Below are positions 11,256 to 24,765 of a stretch of 64,000 nucleotides of DNA, piece by piece. Within the stretch, counting starts at the first letter, position 1; every line of letters starts with the position of its first letter. The stretch is from NCBI GenBank assembly GCA_001600415.1, contig BCJX01000011.1:736962-800961 (forward strand), written 5' to 3'. The translations under genes and the position numbers were made by a program. The notes beneath the pieces are model-generated. The model did not search any database. It saw only the letters and a program-made list of their open reading frames with translations, and was not told where the DNA came from. This DNA is from Pascua guehoae. Lineage: Eukaryota; Basidiomycota; Tremellomycetes; Trichosporonales; Trichosporonaceae.

Positions 11256-14170
11256 ATGACCGACGACCGACTCGCCGTGCCCGACCCCACTCCCAATCAC
11301 TCCCGGCCGCACATGCACACGGTGGCGTACCATGATCAAAATGCACCACTACCGCCCGACGACGCCTACCCGCTCGAGTACCCCCAACAGCCTATAACGT
11401 GGCGATACTATGTCGCATTCGCGCTCGCCGCGAGCGTGTGGGCAGTGACACCGGGGTCATAGTGAGTATTGCTCTGGTACCTGTTGGGGCCAGTGGCGAG
11501 TGTCCCACACAGCATCGCCAACAGCCCGTCTTCCTTATCTCTTATCAAAATGTCGGGTGTTTCTGGCCGTGCCGCCAGAACTGCCAAGAGCTTTCTGCCA
11601 AGCACTCCGTTACTAACCTCGTAGCGTGTTTCTCGGATGGTACATGCACGCGCTGTGGACAGGCACTGCTATACCAGCCCGCATCCTCGGCGTACCCTCG
11701 ATCCTCCTCGTCGGCTGGGCGGTCGTCGAGGTCGTCTTTTCGTGGTACTACTTCTACCTCAGCCGGCGGATCCAGCCAGAGACACCACCATCGACGATCC
11801 CTCCAGATGCTCTGAGCGACCTGTTCATCCGCGTACTCAATGCAGGACTTCTCCTCGAACCGTCCAGGCCCATGCTCGCTGCATTTGGCAATGGCAACTT
11901 TGCCCCACCGCCACTAGCACCCAAGCGTCCTCGCGTCACTGGCCGCCTCGACTCGGGTATCCCGACAACTCTTGCAGACCTCGCCCATCAGGACGATGTC
12001 GAGATTGACCCGCTGTTTGACGAGTTTGGCAAGCCGCGCGTACTCGACAAGGACGACCCCCGGGCCATAGAGTTCCGCGAGCAGCTCCGTACTTGGTACG
12101 TCACCCGCATCATGCTTCCTCCCTCCCCTCACTAATGTCAGGTTCCACCATGTCCCCTGGGAGTCGCTCAAGCGCGACGATGTGTGCACGTGGCTCGCAT
12201 GGAGTTGCTTCAACATGCCCCTCCCTGCCGTCCGTGCCGACCCCAGGCGCCACCGCTTCCTTGAACGTACCTGCACCATGCTCGAGGCGCGCACAGGAAC
12301 AACATTCCAGCCCGGAAAGGCTGATGTGCCCGTCATGCGCCTCACACTCGACCCCATCAATGTCATGGGTCGCCCGTTCCTTATCTACGCACTCACAAAC
12401 GGCATCAACTGGTTCCTCCAGCGTGTCCTTTACCCTTTGCGTGGAGTCTCGGTCGTTCGCGAGGGAGATATCGAGTAAGTCACCGGAGGTTGTACAGGGA
12501 GGATTGAGTGCAAGGGTCGGGGAGGTCGTCGGGTGTGAGGTGAGCTGGAGGCTCCAGCACCAGCTATTTCCTGGTGGAGAGGGGAGTAAGGGAAGCTGTG
12601 ATGCTCGCAAAGGCGATATTGCGAGATGTCAGGAGCGAGTAGGGGGAGATAAGTGCACAGAGGGTGTCTGTGGGAGAGTTCAGGCGCGACTTCATAGAGG
12701 GGGGACCGCAAGGGAATGAGCCCGTGCCACGACCGCAAGGGAATGAGCCAGTGCCACAAGGACGACGACACAACTTGAGAGCAATAGTTGCTGACAGTAG
12801 CTTTCTCGTCCGCATCCCACCGGGCTGGACCCCCGAGCAGGGCCGTTCAGAGTACAACGCCATGCCCATCGTCTACCTTCATGGCCTCGGGTTTGGTCTG
12901 GTGAGCACCCTCGCACCCCCATAAATCGATTTTACTCACACGCGCCCAGCTCCAAAACCACGCGCTGCTGCACCACCTGGTGGTCTCTCTCCCCACGCAC
13001 CCGCTCCTCGTGCCCCTGGCCCACCACACGTCGCAGTCAATCTTCAACGACCGCCACCTCAAGCCGTGGACGCGGCCTCAGCTGGTCAAGACGCTTAAGA
13101 CTGTGCTCCAAAAGTATGAAATGTGGCGGCCGGGAGACCGTGCCAGCGGCGTGAGCTTGCTCTCGCACTCGAACGGGTCGGTCCACCACGGATGGGTACT
13201 CAAGGACGCGCCCGAGATTGTCAAACGGAGCACGTTTGTCGACCCTGTGGTGTTCAACCTGTGGGAAGGTGGTGAGTTTGCGTTGGAGCAGCTTCTGCGT
13301 CCCGTTCTGGTCTGACCCACAGACGTGTGCTACAACTTTTGTTACCGCAAACCCCGTGGCGCGCTCGAGCTCTTGCTCTACTACTTTATCGCGTCCGAGG
13401 TCGGAATCGCACACTACATTAACCGCCACTTCAACTGGTGCGACAATACCTTGTTCGTCGAGGACATTCCGAATGCTACGAATGGGTCGCGCACGGCCGT
13501 CTTCCTGGGTGGCGAGGATATTATTATTGATGCCAAGGTAGGTGTCCTGGAGAGGCAAGATTTAGAGCTTGGCTGATGATTAGCGCACGCGCAAGTACCT
13601 AGAACGAAGTGAGTATTGTGTGGTACACACGTTGCAGGTCGACGTCTTGGAGGCTGTTACGAGAGCAAGGCAACGTTGCTGTCTCTTAGGAGAGGGCGCC
13701 AGTTGCTCGCCATCCTTGTGCTCGACACAATCAACCCTCTCTCTATGTTCCCTCCTCTCTGTGCCAATGGCCTCTCCCTCGCCGCTGTCCGGCACTCTCT
13801 CGTCCCCCTGTTCCCGTTGCCTTTATTGCTCCTCTCGGAGCACTACGGCCACCGGCACTCTTCCTCAACTCTCCCCACCCTCTGCTCCCCGCTAACGCCA
13901 GACGGCATGACAACCGGCGTCCACTGGGACACCCACGCGGGCCACGGCGATGGCCTCATGGGCGAGTCGCGCGACCGCGTCGTCATGTTTGCAGGCACGG
14001 GCTCGACGCGCGGGTGGCAAAACTGGCTCACGCGCGGGCGCCGCAGCCACTCGCTGGGGCAGAATGGCCGGCCCTCAATACCGATTGTCACGCCTTCGTC
14101 AAACTCGAGCACGGACGTCGAGGGCGAGGTAAAGCCCACTCGGAGGCGGAGGGCGTTTACAAAGGCGTGA
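11256..14170 (+). CDS. alpha/beta-hydrolase fold protein with N-terminal membrane segments
   Basis: Eight exons: 11256..11461, 11625..12095, 12142..12474, 12801..12900 (or from 12798), 12950..13271, 13323..13537, 13584..13608 (25-nt microexon), 13902..14170; 646 aa. Residues ~45-120 carry two hydrophobic segments (YYVAFALAASVWAVT; PSILLVGWAVVEVVFSWYYF). The oxyanion strand is IVYLHGLGFGL, the nucleophile elbow is LLSHSNGSVHHGW (S-H-S-N-G in place of G-x-S-x-G), the acid is probably in GGEDIIIDA, and the His is in HWDTHAGHGDGL. Catalytic residues therefore look complete. Substrate is unknown; a lipid or ester hydrolase at an internal membrane is an inference. The fourth acceptor has two in-frame choices 3 nt apart. 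Confidence 0.85.
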
Positions 14171-14403
14171 GCGAGCGCGTGCGTCCGCGTCCTCCCTCTA
14201 TGTTGGTCTCTTCGCACTTGTCGTTGTGCTCGCCCACACCTCATGCCCCGTCCCCACGATCCCTACTACAGCCCGGCTTGTCCACAAGTTGCGGCACACT
14301 AGACATCAGACCGGATACAACCACTGCATGCGTCTAATCCGCAGTCTACCTTCTACATAGACCCCTGCCTAATTCCTGTCCTACCGTAGCATATATAGAC
14401 CCC

Positions 14404-16873
14404 CTATGCGGCCGTATTGAACAGCCGGTCACCAGCATCGCCGAGCCCGGGCGAAATGTATCCCTTTTCCGTGAGCTCGTCGTCAATGGCGCCAATGTAA
14501 ATGTCCACGTCGGGGAAGTCGCGCTGCACATGCTCGACACCCGTCTTGGAGCCGAGGATGGACACAATCTTGATCTGCGACGGGGCCAGGCCCCAGTCGA
14601 CGAGCATGCCGAGGGCCGCGACGGCGGTGCCACCCGTGGCGATGAGGGCTGGTGTTAGTGGTGAACAGGTGGGCGGGGGGAGGGGGCGTGGGGGAGGGGC
14701 TGTAGGGGGCTGGGAGGCAGAGGCGCATTTGACGACGTCTGGACTCTGACAGAGTCTAGCAGGTCGCGGCACAAACGCAGCCAGGCAATGGGGCTGCATG
14801 CCGACCGCTTGCCTGGCCACAGTCACAGAAGCGGGTACAACCGTCTACTCGGCACTCACGATCGAGGAGATAGACGAGGTCGGCCGTGCGCTCCTTGGGC
14901 AGCTTGGAGTAGTACCTGGGCGTGAGCATGGTTCAACGGGCGTTCAGAGCGAGGGCCACGATGGTTTGGAACTTGTGGCAAGGGACGCCGCCCCAGCACG
15001 AGGGGGCGGGGGAGGAGTAGACACTCAAACCCGAACACGCCAGAAGTGACAGAGCTCAACCACCAACTCTGACAGAGCTCAAGCCCCTTCTCGATCGGAA
15101 TGCCTGTGCGCAGTGGTCGTAGCCGACTGCCAACCTGTCCTCGATTCGCACTCACTCAATCGCCTGCAGCGTCACCTTGTCACGGAACAGGCCGAGGTGG
15201 AGGACCGTTGCGTCCGGGAAGAGCTCGAGCGCGGCTGTGGTGTCAGTGGTGGTGTTAGTGGCGGTATAGGGGAATACATGGACACAGGATGCGGGGTAAG
15301 AGGGTCGACAGTCCCCGTGTGGACAGTCCTCGTGTGTACAGTCGCCGTGCATGCGGCGACGACGAGCACGGTATACAAACGCGGAGACCCGCGTTCAGAC
15401 AACTCGTCCACCCACATCGCGTCCTGATCACGCAGCCACCGGACACGCAAGGGTCACGCCCACCCTGGGACCTGCGGCCCGCCAGCGGACAAGGGCGCGT
15501 ACCCCACGCCGCACGGCTTATCGTCCATATCCCCCGCCATGGCTCGCCACACCATAGCCAAACGACGCGCAACGGCCAGATCTTGACTTCTGCTCACCAT
15601 CAGTCATGCCGATGCCCGCGCGGAGGATGGGCGAGAGGCCAATACGTGTCCCGATCGCCTTGCCCGTGAACGGCGCGATGGGGGATTGGAGCTGGTCGTC
15701 AGTGGTGGTGTGGGGGAGGGGAGCCGTNNNNNNNNNNNNNNNNNNNNNNNNNNNNNNNNNNNNNNNNNNNNNNNNNNNNNNNNNNNNNNNNNNNNNNNNN
15801 NNNNNNNNNNNNNNNNNNNNNNNNNNNNNNNNNNNNNNNNNNNNNNNNNNNNNNNNNNNNNNNNNNNNNNNNNNNNNACGACCAGATTATGCAGGCGATG
15901 AACCCATGGCCAGCGCGTATATACGTCCACAGCACAGGGGTGAATGAGATTCCACTGTGGATGTACAACGGGTCCTCCTTGCTCGCACGCCCGTCATCAC
16001 TGTCACCCTCGTCGGGAACAATGACCGGGGGATTTGGGGGGGGGGGGGGGGGGGGGGGGTGGGGGGAGATTAGAGATCCAGAGACAGTTTGCGCGAGTAA
16101 CTGGCAGGGCACCACGGAATGAGGGGGGAGCGTCCTAGATGTGGGCAGGCAGTGGTACGGTACCGCTGGCTGGGAACATTTGTCCGCCTGTGCACTTGGA
16201 TACCTGTCCACCTGTCCACGGTACCACGGTACGGGCTTCAGGCTCGCAAGGGGTACGCAAGGGGCACACACGGCCGGCCGAGAAACAGCTCAACGAGCCA
16301 TGGCACCGCGACAGCTCCGCGACCCAAGCCGGCGCGGCGCAGCAGCACATGACACGCAACACACGGACAGCGCACACGCGGCCGCGAACAGCACACGGGT
16401 AACGAGTCGTGCGTCACGAGGCGGGGTGGGCTCACGGGCACAGGCCGAGTCACGCGGCCGCCACAAGGCCACCCATTACCGACACGAGCCATCCAGACGC
16501 ACACAGCACGGGGGAGAGAATATGCAGGAGGCAGAAGACAGGAGACACGAGGCAGGGGACACGCACGTTGGGCACATCAATCGTGGGCACGTCCGCCGCG
16601 GCCTCGTACACGAGCATTGTGCTGGGCGAGCATAAACGAGCGAGCGAGCGAGCGAGCAAAAGGGGGCAAGCGAAAGCCAGTGCCAGTGAGGTTGAGCGGG
16701 TTGGAAGCAATAGCGGTGGGCATGGGTCGTTTCAGAGTGATATCGCGAGGGAGGCCAGGAGTGGGGGAGCGAGTGTCAGCTTTGATCCTATCGGCTTGGC
16801 CAACAGCGGTGGCGGTGGCGGTGACGGTAACAGAAACTGTAACAGTAACGGTAACGGTAAAGGTCACGGTAAA

Positions 16874-16906
<33 letters not shown>

Positions 16907-17523
16907 GATGGCAACGGCGATGGCAACGGTGATGGCAATGGTAATGGCCACAACAACGGGCACGCAACACCCGCGGCCTGCAGCGGATACCGACATTGCT
17001 GACACCAACGACCGGCCAATGCTAGCGTCAACGCCGCCGGCGTCCCCAACACTACCGACAACGGTGACGCCGACGCCAGCGACAATGCCGACGCCGACAC
17101 CAACGCTGACGACGCCAACGCTGACACCAACGCTGATACCGGCGCCAATGCCGACACCAACGCCAACGCCAGCCAACACCACCCCGCGCCAGCCGCGGAC
17201 ACGGTCGCGGACACGGACAGGCATGACGCCAGCCAACCTTGACCCCCACGACGCTGCTCATCCCACCTATTCCCCCCCCCCNCCTCTCTCCCCACCAACA
17301 CCAACACCAGCACCCCCCACCCCCAACACCCCCAACACCATCCGCCCCCACCCACCTCCAAGACCATCCCCCGCCGCCACCCAGGCCCCACTCGGACTCA
17401 CCCAATACTCTTGACCCCATCCCGGAAATCCTTATTGGTGAGATCATGCAGGCGCAGGCGCGTGAGCGCCGCCGCGACGAGGGGGTGGCGCGAGACGTGC
17501 ACCTTGGGGTTGGGCGTGGACAT
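14404..17523 (-). CDS. FUR1: uracil phosphoribosyltransferase
   Basis: Pyrimidine salvage: uracil + PRPP to UMP; the enzyme that makes fungi sensitive to 5-fluorouracil. Six exons on the minus strand: 17523..17402, 16621..16567, 15691..15598, 15234..15156, 14915..14860, 14648..14404; 216 aa, the usual length. Landmarks are SRHPLVAAALTRLR, LVYEAAADVPTI, GLSPILRAGIGMTD, the PRPP loop DPLIATGGTAVAAL, and the uracil-binding end GYISPGLGDAGDRLFNT. Introns 1 (780 bp) and 2 (875 bp) are far larger than others in the window; the first holds a 6-bp repeat array and the second a sequencing gap and a poly-G run. All exons lie outside the gap, so the coding sequence is complete. Confidence 0.95.
15728..15877. 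other. assembly gap (150 N)
   Basis: A run of 150 N lies within intron 2 of the uracil phosphoribosyltransferase gene. Its true size is unknown. A further single N at 17282 sits in a C run. Confidence 0.99.
16037..16059 (+). repeat. poly-G run
   Basis: A homopolymeric G run of about 23 bases within intron 2 of the uracil phosphoribosyltransferase gene, 160 bp from the gap. Confidence 0.85.
16796..17260 (+). repeat. degenerate 6-bp repeat array in intron 1 of FUR1
   Basis: First GGTAAC/GGCAAC/GGCGAT hexamers, then a block of GCCAAC/GCTGAC/GCCGAC hexamers, run for over 400 bp. Both strands stay open for long stretches (Asn-Gly or Thr-Pro repeats on plus, Val/Ala on minus). These frames are by-products of the period-6 array; the region is intronic in the FUR1 model. 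Confidence 0.7.
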
Positions 17524-19127
17524 TGTCCGTGTGTCGGTGTCGGTGGGTGTTGAAGCGGGGAGGGGGGTGGGAGGAGTGGTTGTTGAGGTTGAGAGAGGAG
17601 GGAGTAGTGGACTTGAGGCAGGAGGGGGAAAGCAAAGCAATGTGGATCAAGAACTAGGGCTGGTCTATATACATCCACCCCGAGCGGCAAGGCAAGGCAA
17701 GGCTGGGCTGTGGCGAGTGTGTGCCAGCATGCCAGTGTGCCGTGGGCTGGGTTGGAGGGGCATGTATCGATCGTGTTTGTGCCTCGTCCGCCGAGATCGG
17801 AGATCTCTATGTGCGACACGCGCGACGTCACCCTCGGTTGTGCCCGCCTCTAGCTGTGTCCCCACTGGCTGCAGCTGGCTGGCGGGGTGGGCCTGGTGGC
17901 TGACTGGGTGGTGCCTGGCCTTTGGGCGCGTGATCGCTATCTCGGTCGATTCAGCTAGGGTGTTTATCTCCGCCAAATGGCGGCTGTCGGCGTTCCCAAC
18001 GTCTGTGCTTGTCCCCACTTGGCCACTTTGTGTCGTTTACAACTGCCAATATGCCAATCTAGTTGTGTTGGCTTGGACTGGACTGGTGCATGACTCCGTG
18101 CCGTGCCCGTGTCCGATGCGTGCGGGCACGGCCCGCAATGTCGAGATACGCGGGGATATGGGCTGGGCAGTAGACTGGTAGCTGGTGTGCTGGGTGCAAC
18201 AAGGGGTGCACCCCCACGGAGTAGAGTTCTGCTAGACTCTGTCATTTGTCTTTCACCTGCTAGCTACCGGCACGTGTCTAAACGCAACACTGTCGCTCGA
18301 AATCTATCAACAAGTCCATTCACAATCTGGCTGCGCGACATGCACAGGGCGGGAAAAAAACATGTCACAGTGGACGTACCGCGGACGTGCATCGGGCCTT
18401 TCAAGTCTGCACTCGACACAGTGGACAACTCCGTCCTTATCACCGATCATCGCACAGACTCTCCCCCTGGCTAATTGCATACCGTGTGTCCCTGGTGACA
18501 TCCAGCATCGAGCTCAAACAGCACTTCATTCATATCTGCGCGACAACGAACGGGCCAAGAGACGGGCACGAAAAATCGAAGGTTGGAACAAGTCACAGGA
18601 AGGTTGGCAGCGACCGTGAGGCCGGTGGACGGGCGGAGCGCAATCGCACGGAGGCGACGACGGGATGGCAGCGACGACAAGAAGACAGCGACAACGGGAA
18701 GGCAGCGACGACGGGAAGGCAGCGACGACGGGAAGGTAGCGACGACGGGAGCGAGGTGACCGCGAGAGGTAGTGACGGCAGATGTGGCACAGCAGGATGT
18801 GGCAGCGGCGGCGAGATGCAGCGACGGCGAGCTCTACAACGGCGACAAGGTGGAACAACTGCGAGACGGATCAGGAACGAGCGCGAGTGTGGCCCCGCCA
18901 TGTTGGCCCCGCAGCGATACGAGGGTAGCGCGGGAATGCCTCACAACTGCGGTGGTGGCGGGAGGAGCGTGAATGGACCTGGCGGCTTATCGTTCTTTGG
19001 AGCGGGCGACAGCGGCACGAGTGTGTGATATAGGGTTCGCGAGAAAGGTGTTTCTTGTGGGATTGGTGTAATCTTTGCCCTGCGCAAGAATCAGCACATG
19101 GACGCCGACACCTCCGGCCGTGTCGCA
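17524..19127. other. intergenic region with an 18-bp tandem repeat
   Basis: 1.6 kb between FUR1 (start) and the next minus-strand gene (stop). At about 18652-18752 there are five imperfect 18-bp copies of GGCAGCGACGACGGGAA. No convincing coding region was found. Confidence 0.5.
17666..17671 (-). promoter_or_regulatory. TATA-like box of FUR1
   Basis: TATATA about 145 bp upstream of the FUR1 start codon on the minus strand. Confidence 0.4.
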
Positions 19128-19925
19128 CTAGCGGTAGTACCGGCAGTAGTAGCACCACGCGGGGCGGCCGTCTACCCACGAGGTCCATCCGTCAGGTACG
19201 CGGGGTGGCGGGGCGTCTGCCGGTTTGGGTAGTCCCGGCGGGACCGTGTACGGGTACGACCACCCGGGTGGCCGCTGGATCGCCAGGGGCACCTGCGCGG
19301 GTGGTCGTACGCACTGGGACGGGAGATTGGCCCACAGTCCGCCCCACATTTGCACAATGGCCTCCTCCTTCTTCTTGGCCTCCTCCTCGTCCTTCTTGGC
19401 CTTTTCCTTTTTGGCCTTGTCGAGAATCTGCCCCGCGAGAGCCTTGACGGGCTTGGCGCCGAGCTCATCGTCGGCGAGCTTGGTCAAAGCCGTGAGCTTT
19501 TCGATGAGCCCGATGAGGGCAGACGCCGGCATGTGGTTGAGGGCATCGAGGACGCGGTAGTTTTGGGGCCATCCAGCGTCGAGACGCGTCTTGAGCGTCT
19601 CGACGATAATCTTGACCTTGTCGCCGTCCTTTGCAAACTCCTTGAGGTTGTCAACTTGCGCCTGGTTGATCGACTGGGAGGGGTCCGTGTTGTAGGTAAT
19701 AAGAAGGACATAGTCCTTGAGGGCGGTCTCCCGAGTTGCGGCGCTGGGAAGGTCAGCACTATACCCCCACCGCCAGTGGCAGTCGCAGACGCACTTTGTA
19801 GACGTGTGAATGTTCTTCAGTGCCACGTCCATTGGAGCACAAGGTGGGGGAGGGGGAGGAGGAGGAGGAGCGGGCATGAACATCCATGGGGGGCATCCTC
19901 CGTGCCCGGCGCAGTAAGGGAACAT
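19128..19925 (-). CDS. proline-rich protein of unknown function, weakly ENTH/VHS-like helical middle
   Basis: Two exons, 19925..19795 and 19743..19128 (248 aa). The 51-bp intron has a GTGCGT donor, a TGCTGAC branch and a CCCAG acceptor, but is stop-free and a multiple of three, so retention would give 265 aa. Layout: residues 1-35 hold a Cys/Pro/Trp-rich tip and a nine-proline run; residues ~45-130 are helical (ALKDYVLLITYNTD, KIIVETLKTRLDAGWPQNYR) with faint resemblance to ENTH/VHS trafficking domains; then a charged Lys/Glu helix of about 30 residues, and a Pro/Trp/Tyr-rich end (WCYYCRYYR). A CTATAAAGG box lies about 100 bp upstream. I do not recognise the family; the ENTH/VHS idea is a weak guess. 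Confidence 0.65.
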   Translation of the reverse strand: MFPYCAGHGGCPPWMFMPAPPPPPPPPPCAPMDVALKNIHTSTKCVCDCHWRWGYSADLPSAATRETALKDYVLLITYNTDPSQSINQAQVDNLKEFAKDGDKVKIIVETLKTRLDAGWPQNYRVLDALNHMPASALIGLIEKLTALTKLADDELGAKPVKALAGQILDKAKKEKAKKDEEEAKKKEEAIVQMWGGLWANLPSQCVRPPAQVPLAIQRPPGWSYPYTVPPGLPKPADAPPPRVPDGWTSWVDGRPAWCYYCRYYR

Positions 19926-22068
19926 CGCGGGCAGTGCAGGTGGCGGGTGGCAAAAGTGTGGTGAGGTGGGTGGCCAGGTCGAGGGCGGGCGCGTGGGGTG
20001 AGTGGTGACAGGGGATGCGAGCGAGGCCTTTATAGGGTAGTGTGGTCGAGGAAGAAGCTGTTAATGACTGGATTCGAGTCACTCGGACAGTGGGTGGCGA
20101 TGATAAGAGTGGTGATGAGAGGATGGACAATGGTGAGATGGAGAGACGCGGCCAGGAGCAAAGGATGACGGGGGGAAGGAGGGAAGACGATGAGACTGCT
20201 GGCCAAGCGTCACCCCGGCACCGAGGGCAGGGAGGCAACGAGGGCAAAAGCAAGGGGGAACGGGGGGCACGGGTCGAGTGGCGGTAGAGGGAAGGTCCAG
20301 TCCAGTCAGGTGAGGTGAGGTGAGGTGAGGTAGCGTCCGGGGCTGTGTTGTGGCTTCCGAGGGGCGTGGGTACCAGCTTGCCCGATGGGTTACGTGTCTC
20401 GGAGCACAGTGTACTGTGCACGGCGGTAGGGCAGTGGTCGGCGGTGAGTGAGCGTCCGCAAAGGGAAAAAAAAAGTGGCGTGTACGCGCGCAAGCCTCGT
20501 GGGTAGATCCCTCGATTCGCGTTGGTTAAACTGCAGGCCTGCAGGGGGAGGGCGGGCGTGCGTGCGTGGGGATTGTGGATAGTGGGTGGCAAAGGATAGC
20601 GGGGGGGCGGTGTGGATCAAGATGGTGGTAGGTGGTAGGGAGGAAGGATGAAGGATGAAGGAAGGAAGGGAGGAAGGGAGGAAGGGAGGAAGGGAGGAAG
20701 GAAGGATACAAATGGATGGATGCCGACGCGTTTGATGACGGTACTCCCCCAGGGTACCCTAGATTGCGCGTTTTCGTCCACTGTCCATGTAGCGCCTTGA
20801 CGTCAGTCGGTATGGGTGCGGGTGAGTGGTGAGTGGGGGTTGAGTGGCAAGAGCGTCTTGACATGCCTCACGGCGGCGCCCGTGACGCCCGTGTCGACAG
20901 TGTCTCGAGGCCTCTCTGGGGAACCGCGCGCCGCGGGCAGTAGTGGACGCCGGCTCGAACAAAGGCTCGGGTCCGAGTGCCCGTGTGTCAGATACCACAT
21001 CAAGAGAACGGAAAAGGAAAGGAAAGACAAAAAAAAAAAAAAAAAAAGAAAGAGGTCAATGCGCAAAGGACAGAGGGGAGAGCAGGCACAAAATGGACGA
21101 CCCGATGTCGAGATGTCTAGAGGTCTGTGCCCACGGACATGAGCGACATTTACCAATACCATTCAGTATAGTAGCCACACATGACAAACCCTTTCCATCA
21201 AGCACTGCCCCAAAAGGCCTCACAGTTTGCAACTCAGCGACAGTAGTTTGCTCGAGTTGCCTTTGCCATGTCGAGATGGCCATCCACATTGTATCGGGAT
21301 CCCCTCCACGTCCCAGATGCGTGCCCTAACGGCGACGGAATGGCCAAAGGGGCAGGGCACGAGCATGCTACCCGCGCGTATATGACGAGCAGGGGCTCAC
21401 CGTTTGCACGGATCCGCAAGGCACAAGGCAGGTCGACAGGGGCAAGGTCTGAGATGCACAGACCCACGCGTTGACCGCGTTGGTCCGTCCGACATCAGTG
21501 CAAAGTCAGTCGGGAGTGGGGTGTCTTGTGGCGCTTTCTGACCACAACGCTGTGAAGCCGGCCCACCCGCTCGGATTGGTCATTGCCGACTCTCAACCTG
21601 CGACTCACGCACCGCGGCAGCTTTGCAAAGGCAGGCACGATGCACGGTGCGCAGAGGGGTGTCCTGCCTGCCCTTGCGCTGACAGCTGGCGGGGCTTGAA
21701 GAAGATCGGCAGCAAATCACCCACGTGTGGACGTGCACACATCGTCCTCTCTGGTGAATCGCACCCACGCCCCGTCTGCACGGGGGCCCGGGGCTACGGG
21801 TGGCCCGGTGGTCCGGTGGCCGGTGGTGCCCGAATGATGGTCTGCATCAAGTGGGCAATTGGTAACTGTGAGCCGCGTCCGGTCTGGTACCTTGCCCGAA
21901 CCGCATACCTGCTACACTATGGCCGATCCGGCATGCCAATGATAGCAGCCGTGTACGTCCCCGCGACGGGAAGAGACCCAATCGACGCCACCACCGTGCC
22001 CACCATGGCCGGTGTCACCGCAAAGGCAAGAAGCCAACGGGCAATCTACCTCGCGCCCCGTTTCAAGC
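19926..22068. other. intergenic region with simple repeats
   Basis: 2.1 kb without a recognised gene. Contents: five GGTGA units at about 20307-20331; GGAAGGGA purine repeats at about 20640-20705; a 19-A run at about 21031-21049. A 202-codon plus-strand frame at 21471-22079 has no recognisable domain and no intron support, and I do not call it. Confidence 0.5.
20027..20035 (-). promoter_or_regulatory. TATA box (CTATAAAGG)
   Basis: CTATAAAGG on the minus strand, about 100 bp before the ATG at 19925; it supports that start choice. Confidence 0.55.
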
Positions 22069-23232
22069 CTACTTGTTGACCCCAGAGATCGGGGGCAGTT
22101 CCGCCGCCTGTCGTCAGCTCTCAACCTCGCAATGACGTCCTCCCGTGTCGTAGAGTCGGCTTTGGGCTAGCGGGCACCCCCATGGCCCCAAGTAGCACAC
22201 GCCGACGGACTCAACACAAGCCGACAGGCTCAACACAAGCGCACGAGCTCAACACAAGCCGACGCGCCCAACACATGCAGACCCCAGACCCCAAACTCGC
22301 CCCAACACGCCGACACGTACCATGGCCGCAGGCTTGACCTCCTCACCCTCCGTAAACGACTTTACAATGTGGGCCCACACCCCCGCGCCGAGGCCGATAC
22401 TCGCGCCGCCGATAATGAGCGCGGGGGTCGGTGCGCGCTTGAGGAAGATGGCGGGGCCGAGGAGCGCGCCGAGGAACGCGCCAATGGCCGAGTAGTCGTC
22501 GCTCCGGACCTGGCCGGCGTTGCTCTTCTGCGGGGTGTCAGCGGACGCGAGTCTGGGCCGTGGGGTTTGGCTGGCGCGTGGCACAAGGAGATGGCGGTTG
22601 GGTTATCCTTGGGTCTGGCGTTGTTACAGAGCAGCGGTGGGACAAAGGTACTCTGTGGATACGCTAGCGCCGTACATGCAGCACGCAGCGCATAGCTGAG
22701 CATATGCGCTGAGCATCGTTGAAGCAATAACTTGACGCGAACATGACGCAGAACAGGGGCATGCAGCACCGAGCACATCAAACAGGCCACAACACTCAAC
22801 CGCCACAGAGCACACGATCCCCGCCACAGAGAACACAATCCCGCCCACAAAGCACACAGCGCAACACTCCATCCCACCCCACACAACCCCACCCCGCCCA
22901 TATCCCCCGCACACCACACGACGCCCACATACGCCACGCCCACTCACAAGCCGCTCACACCGGTCCACAATCGCACCCTCGGGCTCGTTCCGGAGCCGCG
23001 CATACCCCAACCCCACCCCTACCCCGGCGCCAATAACGACACTCGACGTCGTGACGCGCATCAGGCGCGAGACGCTCAGCCGCGCGCCCCTGCCGCGGCG
23101 CGCCAAAGTGTACACAACGTAGCCCGGGGGCACGAGCATGGACATGGCCTGGGCGACCTTGAGCGAGACGTGCGCGACGACCTGGTTGCGCGGCGTGAGC
23201 TGCGCAAAGGTTGGGTTGGCCGAGGTTGCCAT
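22069..23232 (-). CDS. small multi-pass membrane protein of unknown function
   Basis: Three exons on the minus strand: 23232..22948, 22527..22321, 22107..22069; 176 aa. Junctions are phase 0 with good donors (GTGAGT, GTACGT); the last exon codes AAELPPISGVNK. Four hydrophobic segments: VAQAMSMLVPPGYVVYTLA, SVVIGAGVGVGLGYA, AIGAFLGALLGPAIFL and ALIIGGASIGLGAGVWA. The glycine-rich GxGxGxGxG helices suggest tight helix packing as in organelle membrane proteins, but I do not recognise the family. The first intron is 420 bp. The leader immediately before the ATG contains a 112-bp C tract on the mRNA strand. Confidence 0.75.
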
Positions 23233-23245
23233 CGTGCGTGCTGCG

Positions 23246-24765
<1,520 letters not shown>

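Noticed and set aside
16617..17414. Thr/Pro- and Asn/Gly-repeat open frames on plus, Val/Ala on minus
   Set aside because: Products of a period-6 repeat array within FUR1 intron 1; they end at repeat edges and include an N.
18652..18752. Regular repeats considered as a CRISPR array
   Set aside because: Head-to-tail 18-bp repeats without unique spacers, in a eukaryotic genome; a minisatellite.
21471..22079. 202-codon plus-strand open frame
   Set aside because: Composition looks random and it overlaps the last exon of the membrane-protein gene at its end.
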